Assembly (NCBI GenBank): GCA_017551845.1
Contig: JAFZKR010000072.1
Span: 1-64,000, forward strand
Direction of reading: 5' to 3'
DNA length: 64,000 bases
DNA from: Bacteroidaceae bacterium
Lineage (GTDB): Bacteria; Bacteroidota; Bacteroidia; Bacteroidales; Bacteroidaceae
A program made the position numbers and the translations under genes. The notes below the pieces were generated by a model. The model did not search any database and had not been told where the DNA came from. It was given only the letters and a program-made list of their open reading frames with translations. Of this stretch, positions 25,098-33,608 are shown one piece after another; position 1 is the stretch's first letter, and every line of letters starts with the position of its first letter.

Positions 25098-26585
25098 ATG
25101 GCTTTTACTTTTAAGAGAATCACTGCCGCTGAGGCAGCACGTTTCGTCAAGAACGGTGACAATGTTGGTTTGAGCGGATTTACTCCTGCAGGTACACCAA
25201 AGGCAGTCACCCATGAGATCGGTTTAATGGCCCACGAGCTCCACGAGAAGGGCCAGGAGTTTCAGATAAGTATCTTCACTGGTGCTTCCACGGGTGATTC
25301 ATGTGACGGTATTCTGTCACGCGAGCATGCCATCCGTTATCGTGCTCCTTACACCACCAACAAGGATTTCCGTACTGCTGTCAACAACGGTGAGATTGCT
25401 TATAATGACATCAACCTGAGCCAGATGGCACAGGAAATGCGTTATGGTTTCTACGGCAAGCTGAACATCGGCATCATGGAAGCCTTTGATGTAAGTGATG
25501 ACGGTAAGATCTGGGTTACCGCAGGTGTTGGTATCGCTCCCACCGTAGCCCGTCTGGCCGATAAGCTTATCATTGAGCTTAACGCCGCTCATGCACGCTG
25601 CGCCAAAGGTCTGCATGACATCTATGAGCCGGCCGATCCTCCTTACCGTCGCGAGATTCCCGTTTATCAGCCCAGTGACCATATCGGCAAGGACTATATA
25701 CAGGTTGATCCCGCCAAGATTGTAGGTATTGTCGAGGTCAATATCCCTGATGAGGCGCGCGGATTCACTGCTCCTGACGAGACCACTCTCCAGATAGGCC
25801 ACAACGTAGCCCAGTTCCTTATAAGCGACCTTAAGCGCGGCATCATTCCTTCAACCTTTCTGCCTCTTCAGAGCGGTGTAGGTAATGTTGCGAACGCTGT
25901 TTTGGGCGCTCTGGGCGAGGATCCTTCGGTTCCTGCATTCCAAATGTACACTGAGGTTATCCAGGATTCAGTTATTGACCTTATGCGTGAGGGTCATTGC
26001 AAGTTCGGTTCAAGCTCATCACTGAGTGTCAGCAACGAGACCCTGCAGAGCGTATATGATGATATGGATTTCTTCAAGGACAAGCTGGTGTTGCGTCCTA
26101 CCGAGATCTCTAACAGCCCCGAAGTGGCACGCCGTCTTGGACTTATTGCAATGAACACTGCCCTTGAGGCCGATATTTATGGCAATGTGAACTCGACTCA
26201 CGTAAGCGGCGTCAAGATGATGAACGGTGTGGGCGGTTCGGCCGATTTCACCCGCAATGCTTTCATTTCCATATTCAGCTGCCCGTCAGTAGCCAAGGGC
26301 GGCAAGATAAGCGCCATCGTGCCCATGTGCTCACATGTGGATCACAATGAGCACAGCGTAAAGGTTCTCATCACAGAGCAGGGTATTGCTGACCTGCGTG
26401 GCAAGTCACCTGCTGAGCGCGCCAAGTGCATCATTGAGAACTGCGTGCATCCTGACTACAAGCAGCTCATGTGGGACTACCTCAAGATTGCGCAGAAGGG
26501 CCAGACCAGTCACGCACTTGACAAAGCCTTTGCACTCCACAAAGCTTTGGCCGAGAAGGGTGACATGCACCTGGCCGAGTTTTAA
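25098..26585 (+). CDS. Acetyl-CoA hydrolase/transferase family CoA-transferase (succinate type)
   Basis: This 495-residue class I CoA-transferase has GVGNVANAVLGAL, the catalytic glutamate Glu286 in MYTEV, GGSADFTRNAF and VKVLITEQGIADLRG. Relatives exchange CoA between succinate, acetate or propionate. In propionate-forming Bacteroidales such an enzyme joins the methylmalonyl-CoA route by passing CoA from propionyl-CoA or acetyl-CoA to succinate. Which acids are used here cannot be read from the sequence. Codon use (many GCC, CGC, AAG) suggests strong expression. It is a single gene with its own promoter. Confidence 0.93.
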   Translation: MAFTFKRITAAEAARFVKNGDNVGLSGFTPAGTPKAVTHEIGLMAHELHEKGQEFQISIFTGASTGDSCDGILSREHAIRYRAPYTTNKDFRTAVNNGEIAYNDINLSQMAQEMRYGFYGKLNIGIMEAFDVSDDGKIWVTAGVGIAPTVARLADKLIIELNAAHARCAKGLHDIYEPADPPYRREIPVYQPSDHIGKDYIQVDPAKIVGIVEVNIPDEARGFTAPDETTLQIGHNVAQFLISDLKRGIIPSTFLPLQSGVGNVANAVLGALGEDPSVPAFQMYTEVIQDSVIDLMREGHCKFGSSSSLSVSNETLQSVYDDMDFFKDKLVLRPTEISNSPEVARRLGLIAMNTALEADIYGNVNSTHVSGVKMMNGVGGSADFTRNAFISIFSCPSVAKGGKISAIVPMCSHVDHNEHSVKVLITEQGIADLRGKSPAERAKCIIENCVHPDYKQLMWDYLKIAQKGQTSHALDKAFALHKALAEKGDMHLAEF

Positions 26586-26586
26586 G

Positions 26587-26635
26587 CGTACATATTAGGG
26601 ATAGTTCCCTAGAAGAACGAGCCCTAATGTGTACG
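26587..26635. terminator. Long hairpin between convergent CoA-transferase and helicase genes
   Basis: CGTACATATTAGGG (26587-26600) pairs with CCCTAATGTGTACG (26622-26635), 13 of 14 Watson-Crick plus one G-U. A short inner hairpin AGGGA/TTCCCT competes at its base. There is no T-run, so it may act as a bidirectional stop or mRNA-protecting stem rather than a classical terminator. It overlaps the 3' end of the helicase gene. Confidence 0.55.
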
Positions 26636-28777
26636 ATGGAGTTTTATCAGGTCCAGGATTTCCTCACCGTACTGTTTCCACTTGGCGGGCCCGAAACCGT
26701 TTATCGCCAGGAGTTCCTCTTTTGTGGTGGGACAGGTATCGGCTATTTCCAAAAGGGTTCGCTGGGTGAGCACCCAGTAGGCGCGGATATTTTGAGCCAG
26801 GTATTGCTCGGTACGCCAGTCTATAAGGGGTTGGATAAGTTCGGGGTGGCGAATATCGGAGTAGATTTCCTCTATTGTCGGCTTGGTCTTGACAACCTTC
26901 TCCTTGGCCGGTTTGGGTTCTTTGGTCCGTTTTCCTGAAGTTTTTGACTGCGGTGTCAGAATGGATTCGTTCCTTATCTTAAGGAAAGACTCTATACTGA
27001 AACCGCTCTCCAGAATGGTTTCCATGCTTTGCACTCTCAGTGCCAGTTCCGGCACCAGTTCTCCCGATGCTTCAGTCATCGTCTTCTTAACGTCTTTGTT
27101 ATCCACGGAGACAGACAAAACAGGTGTTATCTGTACCGTGCATTCTTTGAGTATGGGAAGGAAATAACCCGCGGCTTTGGATATTCTTTCATTGATTTTT
27201 CCCCTGTCATATGCACCTATCCTGTCCAGTTCTCTACGGAATTTCTCTGCAATCTCCTCTATATCTCTTATCTTTTTACGGCTTTCTTCCAGTTTACCGG
27301 TCTGTTCAGGATACGTATTTATGAGATGGTTCCTGAATATGCCCGACATCCAGCCCGTGAGTCTCTCCAATTCGCTGAAGGTGAAACACTCCTTCAGAGT
27401 ATTCAGATAATATGCGGCTTTTGATTTTTCCAGTTCCTTTTCCATTTCTGAAACGGGAATGAATCTCTCACGGAATTGTGATACATCACTGTTGTTGAAC
27501 AGGCAGGTTTGCGATATGGGACTGCTCAATACTATACCTTCAAGTGTACGGCAGCGTGAAAGAGCTACATAAACCTGTCCGAAAGTGAAAGCCGATGCTG
27601 CATCTATTATCACATGGTCAAATGTAAGTCCCTGGCTTTTGTGGATGGTAACAGCCCACGCGGCCCGCAGAGGATATTGGGTGAATGTGCCTTCAACTAT
27701 GGGTACAATCTCTTTTGTCTCCTTGTCTATCTCATATTGGATGTTCTCCCATTTTTCAAGCGGAACATTGATTTCATCGCCGTTTTCATCGGTTACAGTA
27801 ATTCCGTCATCATAATTGATATCCGTCACTGTGGCTATCTTTCCGTTATAGTACCGACCCTCACGCGAATCATTCCTTAAAAACATTACCTGCGCACCCT
27901 CCTTGAGTTGAAGCACCTTTTCTGCAGGCAGCGAGTTTTCAGGGATACTTCCTTCTGTTTCAGCATAAAACGTGTAAAGCCTTGAACTGAGTGCTTCCAG
28001 TTTTTGTTGGTTAATGTTATCGGCCTGCCGGTTATGTGTTGTAAGACGTATCCATCTGTTACCTGATACGGCTACCGTATCATCGGGATCAAATCTTGGG
28101 TCAAGTCGGCTGTTGAGCATCCTGTAGATGGAATTGTCCATATGTCCATCCCTGATGCTGTTCAATATATCAAGGAATGACCTGTCTGATTGCCGATACA
28201 CGGTCTGTAACTCAATTGTAATGTATTTGAGACGCTGCATTACCTTTGAATGGAAGAAGAAAGGTGACTGATAGACCTGTTTGAGCCACGGTTCATCCTG
28301 CTCTGTCACTACTGGCGGAAGCTGGTGTGCATCTCCTATCATAAGAACCTGCACTCCTCCAAACGGATTGTTGTTCCTGCGATATTTGCGCATAACTGCA
28401 TCTACAGAATCCAGAAGATCCGCCCTTACCATAGAGATCTCATCTATGATGAGAAGATCCAAAGTCTTGATTATCTTGACCTTCTCTTTACGTAACTGTC
28501 TATGTGATTCGGGCATCTGGTATTCTGTAACCAGTTCCTTTACGTCGGGCAGATATGGACATAAAGGCAGTTGGAAAAAAGAGTGGATGGTTGTTCCGCC
28601 GGCGTTGATGGCCGCTACACCTGTAGGTGCAAGCACTACGCAGCGCTTTGGAGTACTCTCAACTATATATTTTAGGAAGGTGGTTTTACCGGTTCCTGCT
28701 CTTCCTGTCAGGAAAACAGATATTCCGGTCTGGGAAATGTAACTCTCAGCTAGTTCAAACAGATGGTCTTTTTCCAT
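26624..28777 (-). CDS. PIF1-like superfamily 1B helicase with HRDC domain
   Basis: This 717-residue protein has Walker A GRAGTGKTTF (24-33), Walker B LLIIDEISMV near 113, GDAHQLPPV, and the UvrD-like C-terminal motif WAVTIHKSQGLTFDHVIID followed by VYVALSRCRTLEGI. This order marks PIF1/Dda-type 5'-3' DNA helicases, which act on stalled forks, G-quadruplexes or R-loops. After a long charged linker the last 80 residues (LIDWRTEQYLAQNIRAYWVL to NGFGPAKWKQYGEEIL) form an HRDC nucleic-acid-binding domain as in RecQ. The gene stands alone. Confidence 0.92.
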   Translation of the reverse strand: MEKDHLFELAESYISQTGISVFLTGRAGTGKTTFLKYIVESTPKRCVVLAPTGVAAINAGGTTIHSFFQLPLCPYLPDVKELVTEYQMPESHRQLRKEKVKIIKTLDLLIIDEISMVRADLLDSVDAVMRKYRRNNNPFGGVQVLMIGDAHQLPPVVTEQDEPWLKQVYQSPFFFHSKVMQRLKYITIELQTVYRQSDRSFLDILNSIRDGHMDNSIYRMLNSRLDPRFDPDDTVAVSGNRWIRLTTHNRQADNINQQKLEALSSRLYTFYAETEGSIPENSLPAEKVLQLKEGAQVMFLRNDSREGRYYNGKIATVTDINYDDGITVTDENGDEINVPLEKWENIQYEIDKETKEIVPIVEGTFTQYPLRAAWAVTIHKSQGLTFDHVIIDAASAFTFGQVYVALSRCRTLEGIVLSSPISQTCLFNNSDVSQFRERFIPVSEMEKELEKSKAAYYLNTLKECFTFSELERLTGWMSGIFRNHLINTYPEQTGKLEESRKKIRDIEEIAEKFRRELDRIGAYDRGKINERISKAAGYFLPILKECTVQITPVLSVSVDNKDVKKTMTEASGELVPELALRVQSMETILESGFSIESFLKIRNESILTPQSKTSGKRTKEPKPAKEKVVKTKPTIEEIYSDIRHPELIQPLIDWRTEQYLAQNIRAYWVLTQRTLLEIADTCPTTKEELLAINGFGPAKWKQYGEEILDLIKLHRTH

Positions 28778-28815
28778 AGTATTTAAATAATTAATGGTCC
28801 AGGATATTCTTTTTA

Positions 28816-28823
28816 CAAAGATA
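28816..28823 (-). promoter_or_regulatory. Helicase promoter, -7 element TATCTTTG
   Basis: TATCTTTG on the minus strand, about 40 bases before the helicase start, matches the -7 consensus. No convincing -33 TTG lies at the right spacing. Confidence 0.5.
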
Positions 28824-28899
28824 GTGACAATTCATGGTATTATAAATCCTTACGGTAGAATGGTGTTGACGGCATGAAAGTTAAAGTATGTTAACCATG

Positions 28900-28929
28900 T
28901 TGCGGGTAAAAAAACTACCAATATCTTTG
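28900..28929 (+). promoter_or_regulatory. Promoter of the ABC transporter operon
   Basis: TTG (28900-28902), a 19-base spacer and TATCTTTG (28922-28929) match the Bacteroidota promoter pattern, about 70 bases before the ATPase start. The GntR protein at the end of the operon could bind in this leader. Confidence 0.75.
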
Positions 28930-28999
28930 CAGTGTCTTAGTGAAGTAATACACCGATTAACGGCAGTCAGAAAAATGAATCACTGATAATATAAGCGAT

Positions 29000-29836
29000 A
29001 TGATCAAAATTGAAAAACTAGCATTCAGCTACGGGGACAATACCGTTCTGAAGGACATTTCGATGAAACTCCAGGAGGGCCGCATTTACGGTCTGCTGGG
29101 TGAGAACGGAGTGGGCAAGACCACTCTTCTGACATTGCTTGCCGGTCTTAAAGAGACTAGTGCGGGCACTATTGATATTGACGGTTTCAATCCATTTGAT
29201 CGTAAACCTTCATTCCTTTCAGAGATTTATTATCTTCCCGATGAGGTTCCTGCTGTCAGGATGAGCGCTATGGCTTTTGCTTCTGACCGCGGACAGTTCT
29301 GGATTAATTTTGACCTGGACAAGTTCCGCGAAATAATGGAGATTCTTGAGACCGATGTAAAGATGCACATGGACCGCATGTCATACGGCCAGCTCAAAAA
29401 GACCTACATCAGTTTTGCTCTTGCCTGCAATGCCAAGTGTCTTTTTATGGATGAACCCACCAACGGTCTGGATATTCCTTCAAAGGCCCAGTTCCGCAAG
29501 GCAGTCTCCAAGTATACTTCCGATGATTCCACACTGCTTATCTCGACCCATCAGGTACGTGACCTTGAAGCTCTGATAGATCCTATCATCATCTTGGACC
29601 GCAGGGATGTGCTGCTCAATGCATCAATTGATGAAATCACGGAAAAACTCTATTTTGACTACTCGACTCAAATTGATCCGGAGGCTCTATATTCAGAATT
29701 GATTCCAGGTGGTTGCATTCAGGTGGTTCCCAACACTACCGGTGCTGAAAGTAAGGTTAACATAGAGGCTCTGTTCAATACTGTGCACAAGCACAAAGAC
29801 CTTATAAAAAAGATGTTCAATGTAAACAACGCATAA
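29000..29836 (+). CDS. ABC transporter ATP-binding protein
   Basis: This 278-residue ATPase has Walker A GENGVGKTT (35-43), the signature MSYGQLKK near 131, Walker B CLFMDEPTNGLDIP and the switch His in LISTHQ. It has a divergent LSGGQ (SYGQL) as in YtrB-type systems. It is the first gene of a three-gene operon with a membrane partner 2 bases downstream and a GntR/YtrA regulator. Substrate unknown; YtrA-linked transporters often respond to cell-wall-active compounds, which here is only an analogy. Confidence 0.93.
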   Translation: MIKIEKLAFSYGDNTVLKDISMKLQEGRIYGLLGENGVGKTTLLTLLAGLKETSAGTIDIDGFNPFDRKPSFLSEIYYLPDEVPAVRMSAMAFASDRGQFWINFDLDKFREIMEILETDVKMHMDRMSYGQLKKTYISFALACNAKCLFMDEPTNGLDIPSKAQFRKAVSKYTSDDSTLLISTHQVRDLEALIDPIIILDRRDVLLNASIDEITEKLYFDYSTQIDPEALYSELIPGGCIQVVPNTTGAESKVNIEALFNTVHKHKDLIKKMFNVNNA

Positions 29837-29838
29837 CT

Positions 29839-30720
29839 ATGGAAAATGAAGTATTCAATCTGAACAGATTCTGGCGTTATCTCAAGTCTGAGTTTGATTC
29901 ATTTGTTTCAAGGTACGGCATTTCCCTTCTGGTAATGAGTACCATGGCCGTGACAACCGAAGCTTTCAACGGACTGATCTCCTTGATTGTCGCCGGTGAA
30001 TGGCAGGGAGTAGTAGAGCCTGTCCGTTATGTGCTGTACGGAATATTTGGCATGATAGTGCTTATTACCTCTCCTGCAAAACTGTACGGACATCTGACTG
30101 ACCGGAAGGAGGGTTCGGCATTCCTGATGATTCCGGTTTCCAGACTCGAGAAGTTCATATCAATGGTACTTATAACGTGTGTAGTGGTACCGTTCATATT
30201 CAATATGGTCTATCTTGGCTTGGACATTCTGGTCTGTAAGATTGATCCCACCTGCGGGACATCGATGTTCAGCCGTCTGTTCCTGACAGACCTGGAACCT
30301 CTTCTTGCAATGGGTGGGGAAGAATTGCAGGAATGGAGTCAGTATCTCAGCGGTATCGCTTCGGCTGCAACTCCTTTTCTCTATTTTGATGATTTGTTCC
30401 AGATATCATTGGTATTCCTGTTAGGTGCGCTTATATTCAAGACATCCAAGACAGGCAAGACTTTAGGTTGTCTGATTCTTTTAGGATTATCTCTTGAGAT
30501 GTTGCTGGCGCCGGTATTTGCACTTTCATTCTTCGACAAATTCAGGGTTCTGGCTGAATCCGATTTTTCCGGATTCACATTGGAATCATTTCGTGACACA
30601 TTCCCGTTTATATCATGGGTTGGCCGTCATCTGGCACTTGTGGATACCCTATGGGATACGCTGTTGAACTGCCTTGTGCTCTTCTTGGTCTGGTTGAGAC
30701 TTAAGAAGATGAAACATTAA
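29839..30720 (+). CDS. ABC transporter membrane protein
   Basis: This 293-residue protein has about six membrane helices (for example ISLLVMSTMAVTTEAF, YVLYGIFGMIVLI, MVLITCVVVPFIFNMVYLGL) and little similarity I can name. TSPAKLYGHLTDRKEGSAFLMIPVSRLEKF is a cytoplasmic loop that resembles the coupling region of ABC-2 permeases in Bacteroidota. It follows the ATPase by 2 bases, so the two probably form the transporter. No signal peptide. Confidence 0.8.
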   Translation: MENEVFNLNRFWRYLKSEFDSFVSRYGISLLVMSTMAVTTEAFNGLISLIVAGEWQGVVEPVRYVLYGIFGMIVLITSPAKLYGHLTDRKEGSAFLMIPVSRLEKFISMVLITCVVVPFIFNMVYLGLDILVCKIDPTCGTSMFSRLFLTDLEPLLAMGGEELQEWSQYLSGIASAATPFLYFDDLFQISLVFLLGALIFKTSKTGKTLGCLILLGLSLEMLLAPVFALSFFDKFRVLAESDFSGFTLESFRDTFPFISWVGRHLALVDTLWDTLLNCLVLFLVWLRLKKMKH

Positions 30721-30739
30721 TTTTGAAAGAATTACTGCT

Positions 30740-31081
30740 ATGGAATTCAATGAAAACAAACCTATATATCTCCAGATTGCCGATGGAATCTCCGAAAAGG
30801 TTCTTAGCGGCGAGTTGAAGGAGGGCGACAGGATTCTGTCGGTGCGCGAATTGGGTGCTGAGCTTGGAGTAAATCCCAACACTGCAATGCGAAGCTATGA
30901 AAAACTTACCATGGACGGGATTATCTATAATCAGCGGGGAATTGGCTATTTTGTGGCCGAGGGTGCAAGACAGACAGCCTTGGACGGTATGAGGGCCGAT
31001 TTCCTGAAAAATGAATTGCCGCAGATACTGCGGAGGATGGAATTGCTGGAACTCAATCCGGAGGACTATCTGGGAAAATAA
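30740..31081 (+). CDS. GntR-family (YtrA type) transcriptional regulator
   Basis: This 113-residue protein has the winged-helix DNA-binding domain of GntR regulators: PIYLQIADGISEKVLSGELKEGDRILSVRELGAELGVNPNTAMRSYEKL spans both helices of the motif, and NPNTAMRSYEKL is the recognition helix. The effector domain is only a short tail, which is the YtrA subfamily mark. Such proteins normally repress the ABC transporter operon they sit in. Here the regulator is the last gene, behind the permease by 19 bases, whereas in Bacillus ytrA it comes first. Confidence 0.92.
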   Translation: MEFNENKPIYLQIADGISEKVLSGELKEGDRILSVRELGAELGVNPNTAMRSYEKLTMDGIIYNQRGIGYFVAEGARQTALDGMRADFLKNELPQILRRMELLELNPEDYLGK

Positions 31082-31107
31082 GACCTGAAATACGTTTTTC
31101 ATTTGAG

Positions 31108-31150
31108 AAGCCGGAGTCGCCGAAATGGGGGGGCCGGCTTTTGTTTTTTT
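31108..31150 (+). terminator. Terminator after the GntR gene
   Basis: The stem AAGCCGG (31108-31114) / CCGGCTT (31134-31140) is followed by TTGTTTTTTT. It separates the ABC-GntR operon from the glycosidase genes. Confidence 0.8.
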
Positions 31151-31183
31151 CTCACAGGATGGTGGGAATAGGGAAGTTTTTTG

Positions 31184-31191
31184 TAAGTTTG
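31184..31191 (+). promoter_or_regulatory. Possible -7 element before the GH31 gene
   Basis: TAAGTTTG matches TAnnTTTG and lies 30 bases before the ATG. No -33 TTG is found at 19-21 bases, so this is a weak candidate. Confidence 0.4.
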
Positions 31192-31220
31192 TATCAAATG
31201 AACCAATAATAAAATAGCGT

Positions 31221-33596
31221 ATGAGAAAGAGCCTGTTTCCGATTATGTTAATGGCTTTGACTGTCGGTTCCGCCTTTGCTCAGCCGGCAACAGTGAATCC
31301 TACCGCCTATCTTATGAATCAGGCAGTGGATGTGAGTTCTGATTTTCAGGAGATAAGCAACACGTATTTCTTTGCAGACAGGCTGTCCGGATTCGATGCC
31401 GCCACCGGACAGGGCAAGGTGACATGGAGACGATACCGCCTTACTCCCCGTCAGGCTTTCAACACCAACGGACGCCAGCCCGCACAGTTGCGTATGCTGG
31501 ACTTTCCTACTCCAGCCTATGACAATGATCCTGAACTCAAGTTCTCGATTGAATTTGTTACACCGAGGACCGTCCGCATCAGGATGCTCACCACTCCTGT
31601 GGACCCCAAACCCGTCACTGACGAGGTGATGCTTGTCGGTGTGCCGTTAGTTGACCGTACCTGGTCTTTCAGTGAGACTGACAGAAGAATTGTATATTCA
31701 AGTGCCTGCGGTGTTGTGGAGATAGAGAAGAATCCGTGGCGTATTGTACTTAAGGACAAGTCCGGACGTATCCTGACAAAGACAGCCACCCGTCGGGACA
31801 ACGACTCCACTCAGGTCAAGTTCACTCCTTTCAGCTTCGTGAAGCGTTCCAGCGACAATGCCCGTCGTATCAACCCGGTGTTCCAGATTGCTGCCGACGA
31901 GATGCTCTTCGGTTGTGGCGAGTCTGCCACATCGCTGAACAAGGTAGGGCAGAAGGTGAATCTGTTTGTAACTGACCCGCAGGGACCCGAGACGGACCAG
32001 ATGTACAAACCTGTCCCGTTCTTCTTCAGCAACAGGGGATATGGCATTTTCCTGCATACATCGGCTCCGGTGACATGTGATTTCGGTGCTTCATACATAG
32101 GCCTTAACAAACTCTTTATGGGCGATGAGAATCTGGACATGTTCATTTTTTTCGGCAGTCCGGCAGAGATTCTGGATGAATACACCGATATTGTGGGCAA
32201 GGCTGCCATGCCTCCGCTCTGGTCATTCGGAACATGGATGAGCCGGATAACCTATCTCTCGCAGGAGGAGGGAATGCAGGTGGCCGACAATATCCGTAAA
32301 GGCAAGTATCCGTGCGATGTGATACATTTCGATACAGGATGGTTCCAGACGGACTGGCAGTGTGACTACAAGTTCTCCGACAAGTTTCCTGACCCGGAAG
32401 GGATGCTCTCGGACTTAAAGAAGATGGGGTTCCATGTCAGTCTTTGGCAACTCACCTATTTCACTCCCAAAAATCCATATTTCAATGAGCTGATAGAGAA
32501 AGAACTGTATGTCAAGAACGGTTCCGGAGGCCTGCCGTACGAGGATGTATGCCTTGATTTCTCCAATCCTGCCACCGTAGAGTGGTACCAAGGGCATCTG
32601 GCCGACCTTCTCAAGATGGGCGTAGGTGCCATCAAGGCTGATTTCGGCGAGGCAGCTCCGCTTGACGGCATATACGCCAATGGCAGGAGCGGATGGTACG
32701 AGCACAATCTCTATCCTGTACGTTACAACAAGGCTGTTCAGGATATAACCAAGTCAGTGAATGGTGAAAACATTATGTGGGCCCGTTCAGCATGGGCCGG
32801 TTCACAGCGTTATCCTCTGCATTGGGGAGGCGACGCAGCCACCACCAATACCGGTATGTTAGGCACATTGAGAGCCGGTCTTTCATTCGGCCTTTCGGGC
32901 TTCGCGTTCTGGAGTCATGATATGGGTGGTTTTGTCAAATCGACTCCCGATGAGCTCTACATGCGTTGGTTACCGTTTGGATTCCTGACCTCGCATACCC
33001 GTGCCCATGGAGATCCTCCCACCGAGCCCTGGCTTTACGGGAACGTGAAAGTACAGGAGGTGTTCCGTAAGAGTGCCGAGATGAAATACAGGCTCATGCC
33101 TTATGTATATGCACAGGCCAAGCAATGTACAGAGAAGGGTCTGCCCATGTTGAGGGCTCTGTTCGTGGAGTTCCCTGATGATCCGGCAGCCTGGCGCGTA
33201 GAGACTGAATATATGTTCGGCTCCCAGATTCTTGTAGCGCCTCTCCTGGAATCCGCGGACAGCCGTGATGTTTATCTTCCTGAGGGAAAGTGGACTGATT
33301 ACCAGACAGGCAGGGTCTTTGATGGAGGCCGGTGGCTGAACATTCCTGTGGAAGGTGAGCTTCCCATAATCATGCTTGTGCGTGACGGTTCGGCACTGCC
33401 GCATGTGGCTCTGGCGCAGTCAACCCAGGATATTGATTGGAGCAGGATAGAACTTAAGCTTTATGCCGTTGACAGCAAGCAGGCCGAAGGTCTCATCTGT
33501 CTGCCTTCAGACGACAAGTTGCAGCCCGTTCAAGTTGACTGTTCTTCGGCACCGAGGATAACAAGCCGCGTCAGAGGAACCCGTCTTTCACTTTAA
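31221..33596 (+). CDS. Glycoside hydrolase family 31, probable alpha-xylosidase
   Basis: This 791-residue protein has a signal peptide (SAFA before QP), so it is exported. The GH31 nucleophile is Asp474 in IKADFGEA and the acid/base is Asp538 in HWGGD. The KADFGE and GGD contexts and the N-terminal beta-sandwich (FGCGESATSLNKVGQ, PFFFSNRGYGIFLHTS) are those of YicI-like alpha-xylosidases more than of alpha-glucosidases. The next gene encodes a GH74-type xyloglucanase, which makes removal of xylose side chains from xyloglucan the best guess. Sequence alone cannot exclude alpha-glucosidase activity. No SusC/SusD pair is adjacent. Confidence 0.9.
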   Translation: MRKSLFPIMLMALTVGSAFAQPATVNPTAYLMNQAVDVSSDFQEISNTYFFADRLSGFDAATGQGKVTWRRYRLTPRQAFNTNGRQPAQLRMLDFPTPAYDNDPELKFSIEFVTPRTVRIRMLTTPVDPKPVTDEVMLVGVPLVDRTWSFSETDRRIVYSSACGVVEIEKNPWRIVLKDKSGRILTKTATRRDNDSTQVKFTPFSFVKRSSDNARRINPVFQIAADEMLFGCGESATSLNKVGQKVNLFVTDPQGPETDQMYKPVPFFFSNRGYGIFLHTSAPVTCDFGASYIGLNKLFMGDENLDMFIFFGSPAEILDEYTDIVGKAAMPPLWSFGTWMSRITYLSQEEGMQVADNIRKGKYPCDVIHFDTGWFQTDWQCDYKFSDKFPDPEGMLSDLKKMGFHVSLWQLTYFTPKNPYFNELIEKELYVKNGSGGLPYEDVCLDFSNPATVEWYQGHLADLLKMGVGAIKADFGEAAPLDGIYANGRSGWYEHNLYPVRYNKAVQDITKSVNGENIMWARSAWAGSQRYPLHWGGDAATTNTGMLGTLRAGLSFGLSGFAFWSHDMGGFVKSTPDELYMRWLPFGFLTSHTRAHGDPPTEPWLYGNVKVQEVFRKSAEMKYRLMPYVYAQAKQCTEKGLPMLRALFVEFPDDPAAWRVETEYMFGSQILVAPLLESADSRDVYLPEGKWTDYQTGRVFDGGRWLNIPVEGELPIIMLVRDGSALPHVALAQSTQDIDWSRIELKLYAVDSKQAEGLICLPSDDKLQPVQVDCSSAPRITSRVRGTRLSL

Positions 33597-33608
33597 TGTC
33601 TTTATGTC

